Below are positions 17,369-26,800 of a stretch of DNA of 64,000 bases, in pieces. The notes beneath the pieces were generated by a model. It was not told the origin of the DNA, did no database searches, and was given only the letters and a program-made list of their open reading frames with translations. Each line of letters begins with the position of its first letter. Position 1 is the stretch's first letter. Source of the stretch: an uncultured Dyadobacter sp. (GTDB lineage: Bacteria; Bacteroidota; Bacteroidia; Cytophagales; Spirosomataceae); contig NZ_CAMLSE010000009.1 of NCBI RefSeq assembly GCF_946482605.1, positions 62,001-126,000 on the forward strand, in the 5' to 3' direction. The position numbers were made by a program, and so were the translations under genes.

Positions 17369-18139
17369 TCAGACAATATCTTTCCGGTTGAGAACCTGAA
17401 TACTTACCACCGCGCCCAAAACAAAAACTACTATGCTGACTAGCAGGTACGAATAGCGCCAGTCTGTCATGTCCAATGAATTGTTCAAAAAGCAGATAGG
17501 CCACAAATAGGGTGAGGCAGTACTGATCGTAAATCCCCGCGAGATCACGCCGGCCATGGTTGCGAAAAGCCCGAAACCGGCCGGTATAATAAAGCTTGCA
17601 AACTGTATGCTGATAAAGAGTTGTATGACCATTATTCCCCCGCCCCCTAAAAACATCCGTAAGGTGGCCTTCAATAGCACCTCGTGCATGGAATGGTTTT
17701 GAAACCCGTAGTGTGGTTTGAGCAGCCCCAGTAGCCATCCCGCAGCCTCTGCCGATCCATATAATGCGACGTGGCTCAATCCGGTCAGCACCGTAAGGAC
17801 CAGCAGTTTGGACGCGTAGATACTCCACCTGGGAACAGGCAAACTATACAGATAGGCGAATGCGCGGTTCTGATGTTCAATAGCGGCGTACAGAGCCGAT
17901 TGAAGCGAAACATAGATCGGAAAAACAAACAATGCCCAACCAACGAGGACATGACCAGAAAAATTCAACCAAGGGTTCACACCCGGCTTATAAAATTTAT
18001 CTCCGTCCGCATAAGCCGCCACAAATGCCACCAACACCACAAATGCAGGGGCAAAAAATGCCAGCCATAGCACCAGCGTTCTGCTGACCTTAATCTTTTC
18101 CATCAAAAGGCTCCGCCACAAATAGCTCAACGCGTTCAT
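17369..18139 (-). CDS. ABC-2 type permease, lantibiotic transporter type (module 2)
   Basis: A 256-residue membrane protein with six predicted spans, similar in size and layout to the permease at 8044-8820. It starts with a cytoplasmic segment (SLLMEKIKVSRTLVLWLAFFAP) and has LPVPRWSIYASKLLVL after the second span, as in lantibiotic-immunity permeases. It overlaps its ATPase by 4 bp. It converges with ccmD (18-bp gap). Confidence 0.87.
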   Translation of the reverse strand: MNALSYLWRSLLMEKIKVSRTLVLWLAFFAPAFVVLVAFVAAYADGDKFYKPGVNPWLNFSGHVLVGWALFVFPIYVSLQSALYAAIEHQNRAFAYLYSLPVPRWSIYASKLLVLTVLTGLSHVALYGSAEAAGWLLGLLKPHYGFQNHSMHEVLLKATLRMFLGGGGIMVIQLFISIQFASFIIPAGFGLFATMAGVISRGFTISTASPYLWPICFLNNSLDMTDWRYSYLLVSIVVFVLGAVVSIQVLNRKDIV

Positions 18140-18900
18140 ATCAACGGGTTTGTTAAGTTCAAAAAAATATCTTCCAGTGTCGGTATCGCATACGAAGTAT
18201 CATTGGAGGTTCCACCCGCCAGTATGTGCTGGTCTGCGCGTAACTCATCCATCGACCCCTGGAATAGTAAATGCCCTGCATCGATGATCGCGACATGGGT
18301 CACCATTTTCTCCATTTCGGCAAGTAAATGGCTGGAAATAAATATGGTCTTACCATGCGACTGGCACAAATCCACCAGTAATGTCCGGATTTCGCGGATT
18401 CCTACCGGGTCCAGCCCGTTGGTCGGCTCATCCAGGATCAGCAACTCCGGATCGTCAAGCAGCGCCAACGCGATACCCAGTCGCTGCCGCATACCCAGGG
18501 AATAACTATCAACTTTTCGTGAAGCATCCCGCGTTAACCCAACCATTTCCAATACTTTGTCCACCTGCCCGCGATTTGAATCGCGCGCCAACCTTCCGAT
18601 TTCAAGGTTTTGCCAGCCCGAAAGGTGCGGGTATAGGATCGGCGTTTCAATGAGCGCTCCTACCCTGCGCAATATCGGAAGGCGGTTAGCGTCGATGTCC
18701 TGCCCGAACAAGCTAATCCGATGTTTTTGGGAATGAATCAGGCCCAGCAGCAAACGAATCGTCGTCGTTTTCCCTGAACCATTCGGTCCCAGGAAGCCGA
18801 AAATGCTCCCTGTAGGCACTTGCAGGCTTACATGGTGGAGCACGGGCCGGTCGCCGTAAGCATAGCTGAGCCGGTCGGTTTGGATGATGTATGAAGTCAT
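18136..18900 (-). CDS. ABC transporter ATP-binding protein (module 2)
   Basis: A 254-residue ATPase. It has Walker A GPNGSGKTTT, signature loop YSLGMRQRLGIALALL, Walker B LLILDEPTNGLD and switch His in SSHLLAE. It closely parallels the module 1 ATPase but lacks most of that protein's C-terminal extension. The start at 18900 (MTSYIIQTDRLSYAYG) aligns with the family; an ATG at 18921 is also in frame. It is transcribed away from the kinase gene across a 205-bp shared promoter region with LytTR-like direct repeats. Confidence 0.92.
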   Translation of the reverse strand: MTSYIIQTDRLSYAYGDRPVLHHVSLQVPTGSIFGFLGPNGSGKTTTIRLLLGLIHSQKHRISLFGQDIDANRLPILRRVGALIETPILYPHLSGWQNLEIGRLARDSNRGQVDKVLEMVGLTRDASRKVDSYSLGMRQRLGIALALLDDPELLILDEPTNGLDPVGIREIRTLLVDLCQSHGKTIFISSHLLAEMEKMVTHVAIIDAGHLLFQGSMDELRADQHILAGGTSNDTSYAIPTLEDIFLNLTNPLI

Positions 18901-19027
18901 ATTGTCTTGATTTTTGGTCAAATCAAAACCCTGCGAATTTCAAACAAAACACATTTTCGTCCTATACAGGTTTACAGGCCGTGGAAAACAGATAATACCC
19001 TGGCAGGCTGTTAAGGGGCCGGATCAG

Positions 19028-19058
19028 GGTGTCTGAGTCTTGATTGGAGGCGTCTGAG
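19028..19058. promoter_or_regulatory. Direct repeat pair with 21-bp period, candidate LytTR binding site
   Basis: GGTGTCTGAG at 19028-19037 and GGCGTCTGAG at 19049-19058 match at 9 of 10 positions and start 21 bp apart, two DNA turns. LytTR regulators are known to bind two short direct repeats at about this period. The pair lies between the divergent ATPase and kinase genes of module 2, so it could control both. Identity of the binder is inferred. Confidence 0.45.
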
Positions 19059-19105
19059 GGTAAACCAAAAAATACGATAAGCCATTTTTGTAACTTCGCC
19101 GGGTC

Positions 19106-20146
19106 ATGTGTTCCCGAATTCCACAGCTCTTTTACAGGCTCCTTCCAACTCATTTACCGTTTCTGCTTCATGGCATGGGCTGGGTATTATATGTGCTGCT
19201 TGTCGTATATGTTAGTAATTACCAAGATATTGATTTTGTAGTCGGCCATCCGAGTATCCATATTTTCGCCCAGGCCGCTATCTTTTATCTGAATTACTGC
19301 TTTTTGATTCCTTCGCTGCTCGCACAGAAAAAACTTCCGGAATTTCTATTCCTGAATGTGATGAGCATAACTGTGCTAGAATTGGTATTTATCCCAATAT
19401 ATCATGGGCTACGCAACTGGTATATTGGGCCCACGGTTACGCCTTTTCCTTTGCCATATTCAGAGCAATTTTTGCTCAGATTCTTCGAATTGGTACTGTT
19501 TGCCTTGATCGCCTGCGTAGTCCGGTTTACCGTCGACTGGTTTTCGTTGCAACAAAAGACCCGGGATTTGGAAAATTCACACTTGAAAACCGAACTGGCT
19601 TTTCTGCGCTCTCAGCTCAACCCCCATTTTCTATTCAACACACTCAACTCCCTATACGCGCTGGCGCTCAAACGATCACCGGACACGCCCGAGGGCATTA
19701 TGCAGCTGTCACAACTGATGCGGTATGCACTATATGAAACCAATGAGGGGCGCGTCAAACTTTCGAAGGAAATGGAAATGATCGAAAATTTCATCGAATT
19801 ACAGAAATTACGACTTCCTCTGGACTTCCCCATTCATTTTGAAATCCAGGGAAATATCGAGCAAGTCTTCATAGAGCCGTTCCTGATGATGCCCCTCATG
19901 GAAAACATGTTTAAGCACGGAGCAGAATTCGCTTCTATTTTAGTGAGCATAGAGGAAAATAGCCTGACGGTACTGACCAGTAACGGCATCCAGCAACCTA
20001 CCCGGAACGAGCTAGGCGGGATCGGTTTGGATAACCTGCAAAGGCGATTGTCCCATTTATATCCGGGCAGACATCAATTCAATTTCGAGAAGACCGCGAA
20101 CCGTTTTAATGCCCGCCTTTCTTTGACCATAAATTTACAAACATGA
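19106..20146 (+). CDS. LytS-type sensor histidine kinase (module 2)
   Basis: A 346-residue kinase of exactly the same length as the module 1 kinase. Four spans cover about residues 15-145, phospho-acceptor H174 lies in LNPHFLFNTLNSLYALALKRSPDTPEG, and the HATPase domain has PLMENMFKHGAE and GGIGLDNLQRRLSHLYPGRHQF. The start at 19106 is supported by alignment of its N-terminus (LPFLLHGMGWVLY) with the other kinase (LPVMLHLLAWGIY). It overlaps the LytTR gene by 4 bp. Confidence 0.93.
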   Translation: MCSRIPQLFYRLLPTHLPFLLHGMGWVLYVLLVVYVSNYQDIDFVVGHPSIHIFAQAAIFYLNYCFLIPSLLAQKKLPEFLFLNVMSITVLELVFIPIYHGLRNWYIGPTVTPFPLPYSEQFLLRFFELVLFALIACVVRFTVDWFSLQQKTRDLENSHLKTELAFLRSQLNPHFLFNTLNSLYALALKRSPDTPEGIMQLSQLMRYALYETNEGRVKLSKEMEMIENFIELQKLRLPLDFPIHFEIQGNIEQVFIEPFLMMPLMENMFKHGAEFASILVSIEENSLTVLTSNGIQQPTRNELGGIGLDNLQRRLSHLYPGRHQFNFEKTANRFNARLSLTINLQT

Positions 20147-20859
20147 AGATTCGTTGCCTGGTCGTGGATGATGAGAGACTGGCCTTGGAGGTCATGGAGG
20201 GCTACATTGAAAAAGTGCCCTTTTTGCATCTTGAAATGCTGTGCTCAACGCCGTTGCACGCCCTTGATTTTTTATCAAGAAATGCAGTCGACGTCATCTT
20301 TCTCGATATTGAGATGCCTGGCCTTACCGGTTTACAGTTTTTGCAGACACTTAAAAATCCACCCGCCGTTGTTTTAACAACAGCCTATCCACAATTTGCG
20401 GTCGATGCATTTGAGCTCAATGCGACGGATTATCTGCTTAAACCAATCTCTTTTCAGAGATTTCTGACGGCGGTTCAAAAAGTTCAGTCAAAACTGTTGG
20501 AACGGGCCGCTTCAATAGCGCCTGTCGAACAGGAATTCACGCCATCAGAAGGGTACATTTTCATTAAATCCGGTACCAAAACTGTCCGGATTGACCTGGC
20601 GGAAATTCTGTTTATCGAAGGAAAAAAGGACCACGTCCTAATAAAGACAGACCGTAGCAGCATTAGCACCCAAGTTTCCCTTAGCGGGTTGTTGGAAAAA
20701 TTGCCGACCGAGCAATTCCTCAGAGTACACCGCTCCTTTATTGTTGCACTAGCGAAAATAGAAACCATCGAGCGCAATCGGATCATGATCGAAAAAACAG
20801 AAATTCCGGTGGGCGATTTTTATCGGGATGCACTCGCCAAGCGCATTGGTTTACAGTAG
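20143..20859 (+). CDS. LytTR-family response regulator (module 2)
   Basis: A 238-residue regulator. The receiver has D9/D10, phospho-acceptor D55 (VIFLDIEMPG) and KPISF near residue 108. The LytTR domain covers about 137-238 (GYIFIKSGTKTVRIDLAEILFIEGKKDHVLIKT...FLRVHRSFIVALAKIETIERN). It is paralogous to the regulator at 9870-10547. It lies 4 bp into the kinase gene and is its partner. Confidence 0.95.
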   Translation: MKIRCLVVDDERLALEVMEGYIEKVPFLHLEMLCSTPLHALDFLSRNAVDVIFLDIEMPGLTGLQFLQTLKNPPAVVLTTAYPQFAVDAFELNATDYLLKPISFQRFLTAVQKVQSKLLERAASIAPVEQEFTPSEGYIFIKSGTKTVRIDLAEILFIEGKKDHVLIKTDRSSISTQVSLSGLLEKLPTEQFLRVHRSFIVALAKIETIERNRIMIEKTEIPVGDFYRDALAKRIGLQ

Positions 20860-20939
20860 GAAACTTAAAAGGACAACTATTGCTTTATAGAGTTTTCCAA
20901 GGGGCACTTAAATCTTGCGTTGTAAAATAATCCGCTACG

Positions 20940-21224
20940 TCAGGATTCTTGCTCGGTAAGAGTCCCATGCCAAATCCAGGTCCAAGCGAGCGTTTTCCAA
21001 TTTTTTAGTCGCTGCCGACTGGTATTTGACCATCGTTTTGTGTTGTAATGGCAGAAAAACCTGGTAGCATCTTGAACCGTCGATCCTTGTTGCAAGAAAT
21101 AAACCCTGACGTGATTTTCGTTATGGTGCATTGGATTCCAAAGCCCAATGAAGATAGTGTCTTCTTCATTTGATCGCAGGAATTTTGAACTTCGCGAACA
21201 TTTTCTCGATGTCTGCCCGATCAT
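20940..21224 (-). pseudogene. C-terminal fragment of a mobile-element replication-type protein
   Basis: The frame contains VRVYFLQQGSTVQDATRFFCHYNTKRWSNTSRQRLKNWKTLAWTWIW. This resembles the C-terminal tail found in phage- and transposon-borne replication or hypothetical proteins (pattern A..FF.HY...W.....KNWK..A..WI). Only about 60 such residues are present, and the preceding part overlaps the HTH gene in another frame. I read it as a remnant. The resemblance is from memory of the pattern, so confidence is moderate. Confidence 0.4.
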
Positions 21225-21492
21225 AATTAATCACACCGCCGATACGCATATAGCTGAGCTGCCGGTTTATACGCATTGCATATAGCTTGCCGGGCGAAAC
21301 ATCAAGCAACTTCCTAACCTTCCGAGATTTGAGCCATTGCTTGGAGGGCTGAGGCCCCCACCCGAAAATAGCCTTCTCATTTAAGAAAGTATTTGCTCCT
21401 TCAACTTTTCCAGATCCGCCAAAGTGACTAATTGATGCGCGTATAACGCTGAACTCTCCTCCGTTTGCTTGCCCTTCTTTTCCATCGCTCAT
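21166..21492 (-). CDS. Excisionase-like helix-turn-helix protein (HTH_17)
   Basis: A 108-residue protein. Residues about 50-100 read WLKSRKVRKLLDVSPGKLYAMRINRQLSYMRIGGVINYDRADIEKMF, the MerR/excisionase-like HTH found in many Bacteroidota transposons and integrative elements. It controls excision or transcription of the element it sits in. It neighbours a replication-protein fragment and an integrase remnant, so it marks a decayed mobile element. It could still be functional. Confidence 0.75.
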   Translation of the reverse strand: MSDGKEGQANGGEFSVIRASISHFGGSGKVEGANTFLNEKAIFGWGPQPSKQWLKSRKVRKLLDVSPGKLYAMRINRQLSYMRIGGVINYDRADIEKMFAKFKIPAIK

Positions 21493-21575
21493 TATTTCGC
21501 GTTACTAATCAAAAACATAGATTACCACGCAGTTGGCGTTTTTGACCGGAAAATAATACGCTGCATTTAATACTT

Positions 21576-21773
21576 GTGTCCTCTTTTTCCGGGTGGAACA
21601 AAAAGGTGTCGCTAATTGAAGAAAAGCTCATCCATTTAGCCTATGTGCTTCGGTTCTGGGGTATCACAGAGGATGTCGTTGACCACTTTTGTCAAAAGAT
21701 TTTCACAAGCAGGTTCAATAATGTACGGTATTCCTTGCTTGCTCGACTAAAAGGTGCTGGTATGATCAACTAA
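21576..21773 (+). CDS. Hypothetical short protein in mobile-element remnant
   Basis: A 65-residue open frame (IEEKLIHLAYVLRFWGITEDVVDHFCQKIFTSRFNNVRYSLLARLKGAGMIN) with a plausible helical composition. I do not recognise it. It lies between the HTH gene and the integrase remnant and may be a fragment of a larger element protein. Confidence 0.3.
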   Translation: MSSFSGWNKKVSLIEEKLIHLAYVLRFWGITEDVVDHFCQKIFTSRFNNVRYSLLARLKGAGMIN

Positions 21774-21828
21774 TTTTTGAAAGTTTATTGACGGATGGCG
21801 ATACCATTCTGAGGCAATAATATCGACA

Positions 21829-22002
21829 ATGGAAGCAGTGATAGGACCTTTCGCTTACCTGATGGCTAACAAAAATTTTACAGAGGATAAAAGTGAAAGT
21901 CTACTGCGGCTTAGAACAACTCTTAGAGAATTGGATTTTGACCCCGATCCGAACGACTAATGGACTGAAATCGCCAAATGGATGAAAGAATACTATCAGT
22001 AA
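21829..22002 (+). pseudogene. Small frame with in-frame TAA
   Basis: From the ATG at 21829 the frame encodes 43 residues (MEAVIGPFAYLMANKNFTEDK...). It meets TAA at 21958-21960, then continues in frame as WTEIAKWMKEYYQ to a second TAA at 22002. The acidic-amphipathic composition on both sides suggests a 57-codon gene broken by one substitution. The alternative is a real 43-residue protein. No family is recognised. Confidence 0.25.
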
Positions 22003-22235
22003 ATACTTTGGGCTAAATCGAACATTCTGCGGTCGGTGTAAATATCTCGAACAAAAATTTGTCGTACATTGGAGGAGGAAAGTTGGTCAATAGTTAACAA
22101 TTGTCATCATTCCAACCGGTAACCTATCGGGTAACCTGGAAATTGAAGTCAGAAACGAGACTGTGTTCGAGACAGTTAGGCGATAAAAATGATTCCAGCG
22201 GGATCACTCGAAGTAGTAACAAAAAGCATCAAAAT

Positions 22236-22265
22236 CCTGCAAATCAAACGATTGCAGGCTTTTTT
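22236..22265 (+). terminator. Hairpin plus T-run terminator
   Basis: CCTGCAA (22236-22242) pairs with TTGCAGG (22252-22258) and is followed by a T-rich run to 22265. It is a standard intrinsic terminator shape, upstream of the integrase remnant. Confidence 0.6.
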
Positions 22266-22460
22266 GTTTGCCGCAACTATACCAAAACGTTCAAATATTC
22301 TCAAAGTTTTGGTGAGTAATTCGGTGAGTCAATCCGCCTGCAAAGTTTACTCACCAGAAATCACGTAACTAATTGAAAGACAACATGTCCACGCGATGGA
22401 CATCTTGCGCTGACTAGGCTTGCAAGACTACATTTGTTTAACCTTTAAACCAGAGAATGG

Positions 22461-22621
22461 TTATGAAAACAAAGCTGAGTCTGCTCTTCTATTTGAAGAA
22501 GCCGAAGAATTATCAAAAAGCGCCAGTGCTTACTCCGATATTCAGAAGCTCGAAAAATGCCAAATAACACGAGAGACTAATGTTGAGCAGTGGATTTTCA
22601 GCGAGCGGAGGCAAACGAACG
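22461..22621 (+). pseudogene. Tyrosine recombinase (integrase) N-terminal remnant, frameshifted
   Basis: The ATG at 22461 opens MKTKLSLLFYLKKPKNYQKAPV, the characteristic start (arm-type DNA-binding domain) of Bacteroidota tyrosine recombinases. That frame then stops at 22565. In the next frame, QITRETNVEQWIFSERRQTN continues the expected pattern (I.TGR...P..WN...ER). This implies a frameshift between about 22510 and 22530. Nothing of the catalytic domain follows. The reading ends against a minus-strand lectin-like fragment at 22622. Confidence 0.6.
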
Positions 22622-22873
22622 TCAAATCACATATCCTGCTGCCAGAGGCCCATTGCTGAATTTCATCATTTTTTCTTTGTGAAGGTTTTTTTGCTGAAAG
22701 GAATGCTCACCAGTTGGAGTGGGCCGCCAGGTCATACATTTCCAGTCATTGAGGTCATGCAGGATGACCCTGTTGCCATTCCACCAACAGGCATTGTAAG
22801 CGCTGAGTCTTTGCCCTGTTTTGACATTCTGGATAGCATATATATCCTTCATGTGACCAAAGTGCCGGTCCAT
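22622..22873 (-). pseudogene. RICIN-type beta-trefoil fragment
   Basis: An 83-residue frame reading IYAIQNVKTGQRLSAYNACWWNGNRVILHDLNDWKCMTWRPTPTGEHSFQQKNL. This resembles one subdomain of the ricin-like trefoil found in Bacteroidota carbohydrate-binding proteins (YxIQNVKTGxxLxPYNA..G..I.LY....WKCMTW). A full trefoil would be three times longer and would carry an export signal, neither of which is present. It probably is the cut end of a former gene at the mobile-element junction. Confidence 0.45.
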
Positions 22874-22932
22874 TTCTGTTTTTTACCAACCCCCATATCC
22901 CGGATTCGGGGTGAGCTATTGCAGGGCAGTAA

Positions 22933-23604
22933 CTACCTTTTTTTGAATGAATAAAAATATTCCCGAATGGCCAGCGTGTCCGCTCTACTGATTGAATTCA
23001 CATAAGATTCATCAAATTCATTAAACCTCCTACCGGATGAAGAGCCTCTATATAATTGCGGATGCAAGTAATAATTATCCGGGTCAGTGAATGTATTCCA
23101 GGATACACGTCTGTACTCAAACACAGATAGATTTAGTTCGGAATAGTTTCCGTAGCCTACCAGCATATTGTAAGTGCTGAATTTACTATCCCAAACGGGT
23201 ACGAACTCGCTCCTGTATTTTGACATGTTGTAGCTGTACTGAATAGCTTCTCTTGTTACAATCAGCCTGTTTGTCGACTTGAATACCAATTGATTGTCAT
23301 TTTTGGTGACTAGCAAAGAGTTAAACGAGTCAGGTATTTCAGCGGAGTCGGGTGAAAAGAATTTGATGCATTCATCGCTTACAAAAGAGGAGTCTTTCAA
23401 TTCAAAACCTCCATTGATTTTTAAGAACCTATCTATCAAAGCCTTATCAGTTATCTCCTTCCGATCAGTGTACAGCCGGATTTTCGATTTTATACTGATG
23501 CGATTTAAATTGAGCGTAGATGGAAACTCAGGAGGCTGCTCTATGTCTGTTTTTTTACAACTGTTGATAACGAGGAGAAGAAGGAGAACGCACACGTATT
23601 TCAT
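22933..23604 (-). CDS. Putative lipoprotein of unknown function
   Basis: A 223-residue protein with a lipoprotein signal peptide: MKYVCVLLLLLVINSCKK, with Cys16 as the lipidation site. No conserved domain is recognised. The mature part is rich in Ser, Arg and aromatic residues. Base composition is more AT-rich than the large genes around it, which fits a recently acquired stretch next to the mobile-element remnant. Confidence 0.7.
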   Translation of the reverse strand: MKYVCVLLLLLVINSCKKTDIEQPPEFPSTLNLNRISIKSKIRLYTDRKEITDKALIDRFLKINGGFELKDSSFVSDECIKFFSPDSAEIPDSFNSLLVTKNDNQLVFKSTNRLIVTREAIQYSYNMSKYRSEFVPVWDSKFSTYNMLVGYGNYSELNLSVFEYRRVSWNTFTDPDNYYLHPQLYRGSSSGRRFNEFDESYVNSISRADTLAIREYFYSFKKR

Positions 23605-23838
23605 AGATTGCAGAGGTATTTTTTTGCAATATAGGCATTTCCCATCCGGCCATGCCTATCCCAAAAATTCGACAAACTATATAACAACGCTTCAAAATTG
23701 TAATATTTTTGCGTCGCCCGGTTTTAACACTTCGTCTACACCAAATGCTTTCTTAGTCGCGTCCGCATTGATTCCAGGAACCGATTCTGACACTCGTTTT
23801 ACCATGTACCTGCCAACTCATTAAGCGGATCTCGTGCT

Positions 23839-26800
23839 ATGAAGATTTTCTCCGTTCCGGATTTAGCCAAAGTATTTAGTGTATCCGGCAATCCGGGCGA
23901 TTTTTGTCGAAAGTTTATTTTCCCGGTATTACTGGGTTTCTCTTTACTTTCCAATGTCCATGCTGCCGGGGCCAGATTACAGATAACAGACATCTCTCTT
24001 CCCAGGCAGTTCAAGGACCGCAATATCAAACAGGCGGTGTACGACTCAAAAGGGCTCCTCTGGTTTTTTACCAACCGAGATATATACCGCTTCGACGGGA
24101 ACAATGTCATCGGATTGGGCCCACAATTCGGGATACAGCCCTATACGATCAAATTCATCCACTGCGACGGTCAGGACCGCCTCTGGATAGGCACCCGGCA
24201 AATGCTCATCCGGCTAGATCTTAAGACCTGGAAACATCATGCCTTCACTTTTCCTACCGTTGCACATGATCCCGACAACGCGGGCGCTACCGGCTATGTC
24301 ATGCAGACCAGGGCTGGACGTGTACTGGTAGCGGCAGGATGGGGAAAATTGTATGAGGTAAAATCGGATAGCCTGCGGCTGGTATTTGATCTAAAAGACA
24401 ACATTAATGAGGCAACAAGAAAAGGCGCTGTCAACTGGATTCACGAACAGGCCGACGGCGATTTATGGCTCACTACCGGCTACGTGGCCCGCATTGTGAG
24501 GCTACGCCCTGAAAAGAGCCAATACCTGCTGAAAGATATCATCAAACAGGACGGCTTTGCTGATAAATCCATTCAACACCCGGTTTATCACGACTCCGGG
24601 AAAATATTGTTTCTGACCGATCGCGGAGAGCTGAAAATTCTGGATTGTAATTCAAAGGTCATAGAAAACGTCGGGTTACCCCACCCCGTGCGCTGCGCCT
24701 ATCAGACCCCGCTTTCCAGGCATCAGGTATTGATAACCACCATCGAAAATGAGCTCTTTATCTACGATTTCAATAGCAGCCGCATTACACCTGCCGGCCA
24801 GGGAATCCAGAGCATGATTGCAGGAAAGCGCATTCCTGAACACAACAATTACAACCTCAGCCAGCTTCTCGTGTACGAATCCGGCCAGGAAAGGGGAATC
24901 TTTCGTGTCACCCTCGCTCCGGACAAGCCCGGCATAGAGGCGATTGATCTGACGAGGGGCAATAGCATCAGATCCATCTACAAACATCCCAACGGAGCTA
25001 TATACCTGGGAACCTACTCGGAGGGGTTCCTCAAAATTGACGGGAATACCGGCACCAAAAAACAGCTGACGGATTTGCTTTTCGTCTACAAAATCGTCCC
25101 CTGGTCGGCAGATACGCTCCTGCTGGGCATTGAAGGTGCTGGTTTGTATTGGTACGACATTCCGAAAGGCACCTTTTCACAGGCCATGAATAAGTATGGG
25201 CAGCTGTACGAAAAATACGTCACCTCTATTGTCCGTACAGGTAACCTTGCATGGGTGGGATGCTACCAGGGTTTTTATCTTGCCGATCTTCAAAAAGGGC
25301 AAATAATAGAAAGGAATGGAAACAACGTTGAGTTTGCCGCCCGGCAGGTCCATGTCTCCGCCTTGTACATTCAGGATAACCTACTATGGGTATGTACTGC
25401 CGATGGCCTTTTTGTTTTTGAATATGGTAAAGAAGGTCTTGGGAAGATTGTTTATCAAAGTAATGACCAGACCGGCTGCACCTCGCTGGCATTCGTGGGA
25501 AACCGGGTTTATGCGGCTACCATTGGAAAGGGGCTCGTCGTGCTTGATCGGCGTACCTTCGCCCGGGTCGCGTGGATCGATGAAACGAAGAACCTGGCCG
25601 GTAGCCTGGTCTATTCCATCAGCTTTCGGAAAAATGTGCTGCTCGCCGGTACCAACAACGGGCTCAGCCGGATCGACCTGCAAACCGGCCTGATCCGTAA
25701 TTACAGAGAAAACGACGGCTTGCCCTCGAACGAATTCAATACCGGCGCCTCATTTTTGTCCGGCGATACGCTGTTGCTGGGAACCGTCAGCGGCGTTGTG
25801 GTCATACCCATCGACAAGCTGCTGGCATCCGGCCCCAAAGCGCCCGGCGCGCTTTATGTGACCCAGCTTCTCACGCAGACGAAAGACAATGACCGGAAAG
25901 CTAATTTAACGCTTCCGTATCATTCACGGAAGGAAATTATCATTCCACCTGATGTTATTTCCTTCACGATCCACCTCGGCGGCGACATCAGCGGAACAAC
26001 CGATGAAACCCCCTATTTTTTCAGGCTCGACAAGGACATGGCATGGAGCAGACTGGGAAGTAACAAGGAGATTTCACTCGTAAGGCCCCAGCCCGGATCT
26101 TACCGCCTCGAAGTGGGCACCGCCGCGCCCAACGGAAAAGTCAGCGCGATTGTGACGGCGGAAATGATCAACATTAAACCGCAATTTTCGGAAACGGTGT
26201 GGTTTAAAATATTGATAGTCATTGTCGCCCTGGCCTTGGGGATGGCTGTATTCCGGTATTTGGAGCGGCAACGGGAAAAAGAAAGAGGCTTACGGCTCAA
26301 AATCGCGGAAGATCTTCACGACGAGGTAGGCGGACTGATTTCAGGGCTAGCCCTTCAGGCCGATTTTCTCCAATATGCCGACGAGAGCCAAAGAAAGGAA
26401 TACCTCCGCAAAATTATAGAGACGGGGCGTCTGGCTGTTAAAAGCATGCACGACGTGGTATGGAGTATCGATCCACGGAACGACAATGCCAAAACATTGA
26501 CCGAACGCATGAAAGATTATGCCGAGTTTGCCCTGAAACCGCTTGGGATACAATACAGGTTTGAAAGTGAAGGGATTACCGAGCTCACCTTTCTTTCCCA
26601 GCAGGTCCGGCAGAATATGTGGCTCATCTACAAAGAGGCGATCACCAATGTGTGCAAACATTCGCAGGCCGGAGAAGCGCGCATCACCCTCGATTTCAAC
26701 GATTCGCACTGGCGAATGTGCATTACAGACAATGGAAAAGGGCTCGGTGATCTTTCCAGCCAGGGAAATGGCCTCAAAAACATGCAAAACAGGGCGCACA

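Noticed and set aside
22190..22215. Sequence resembling a tRNA 3' end (GATTCCAGCGGGATCA) near the integrase remnant
   Set aside because: No matching 5' half or cloverleaf could be built, so a tRNA or attachment-site call is not supported.
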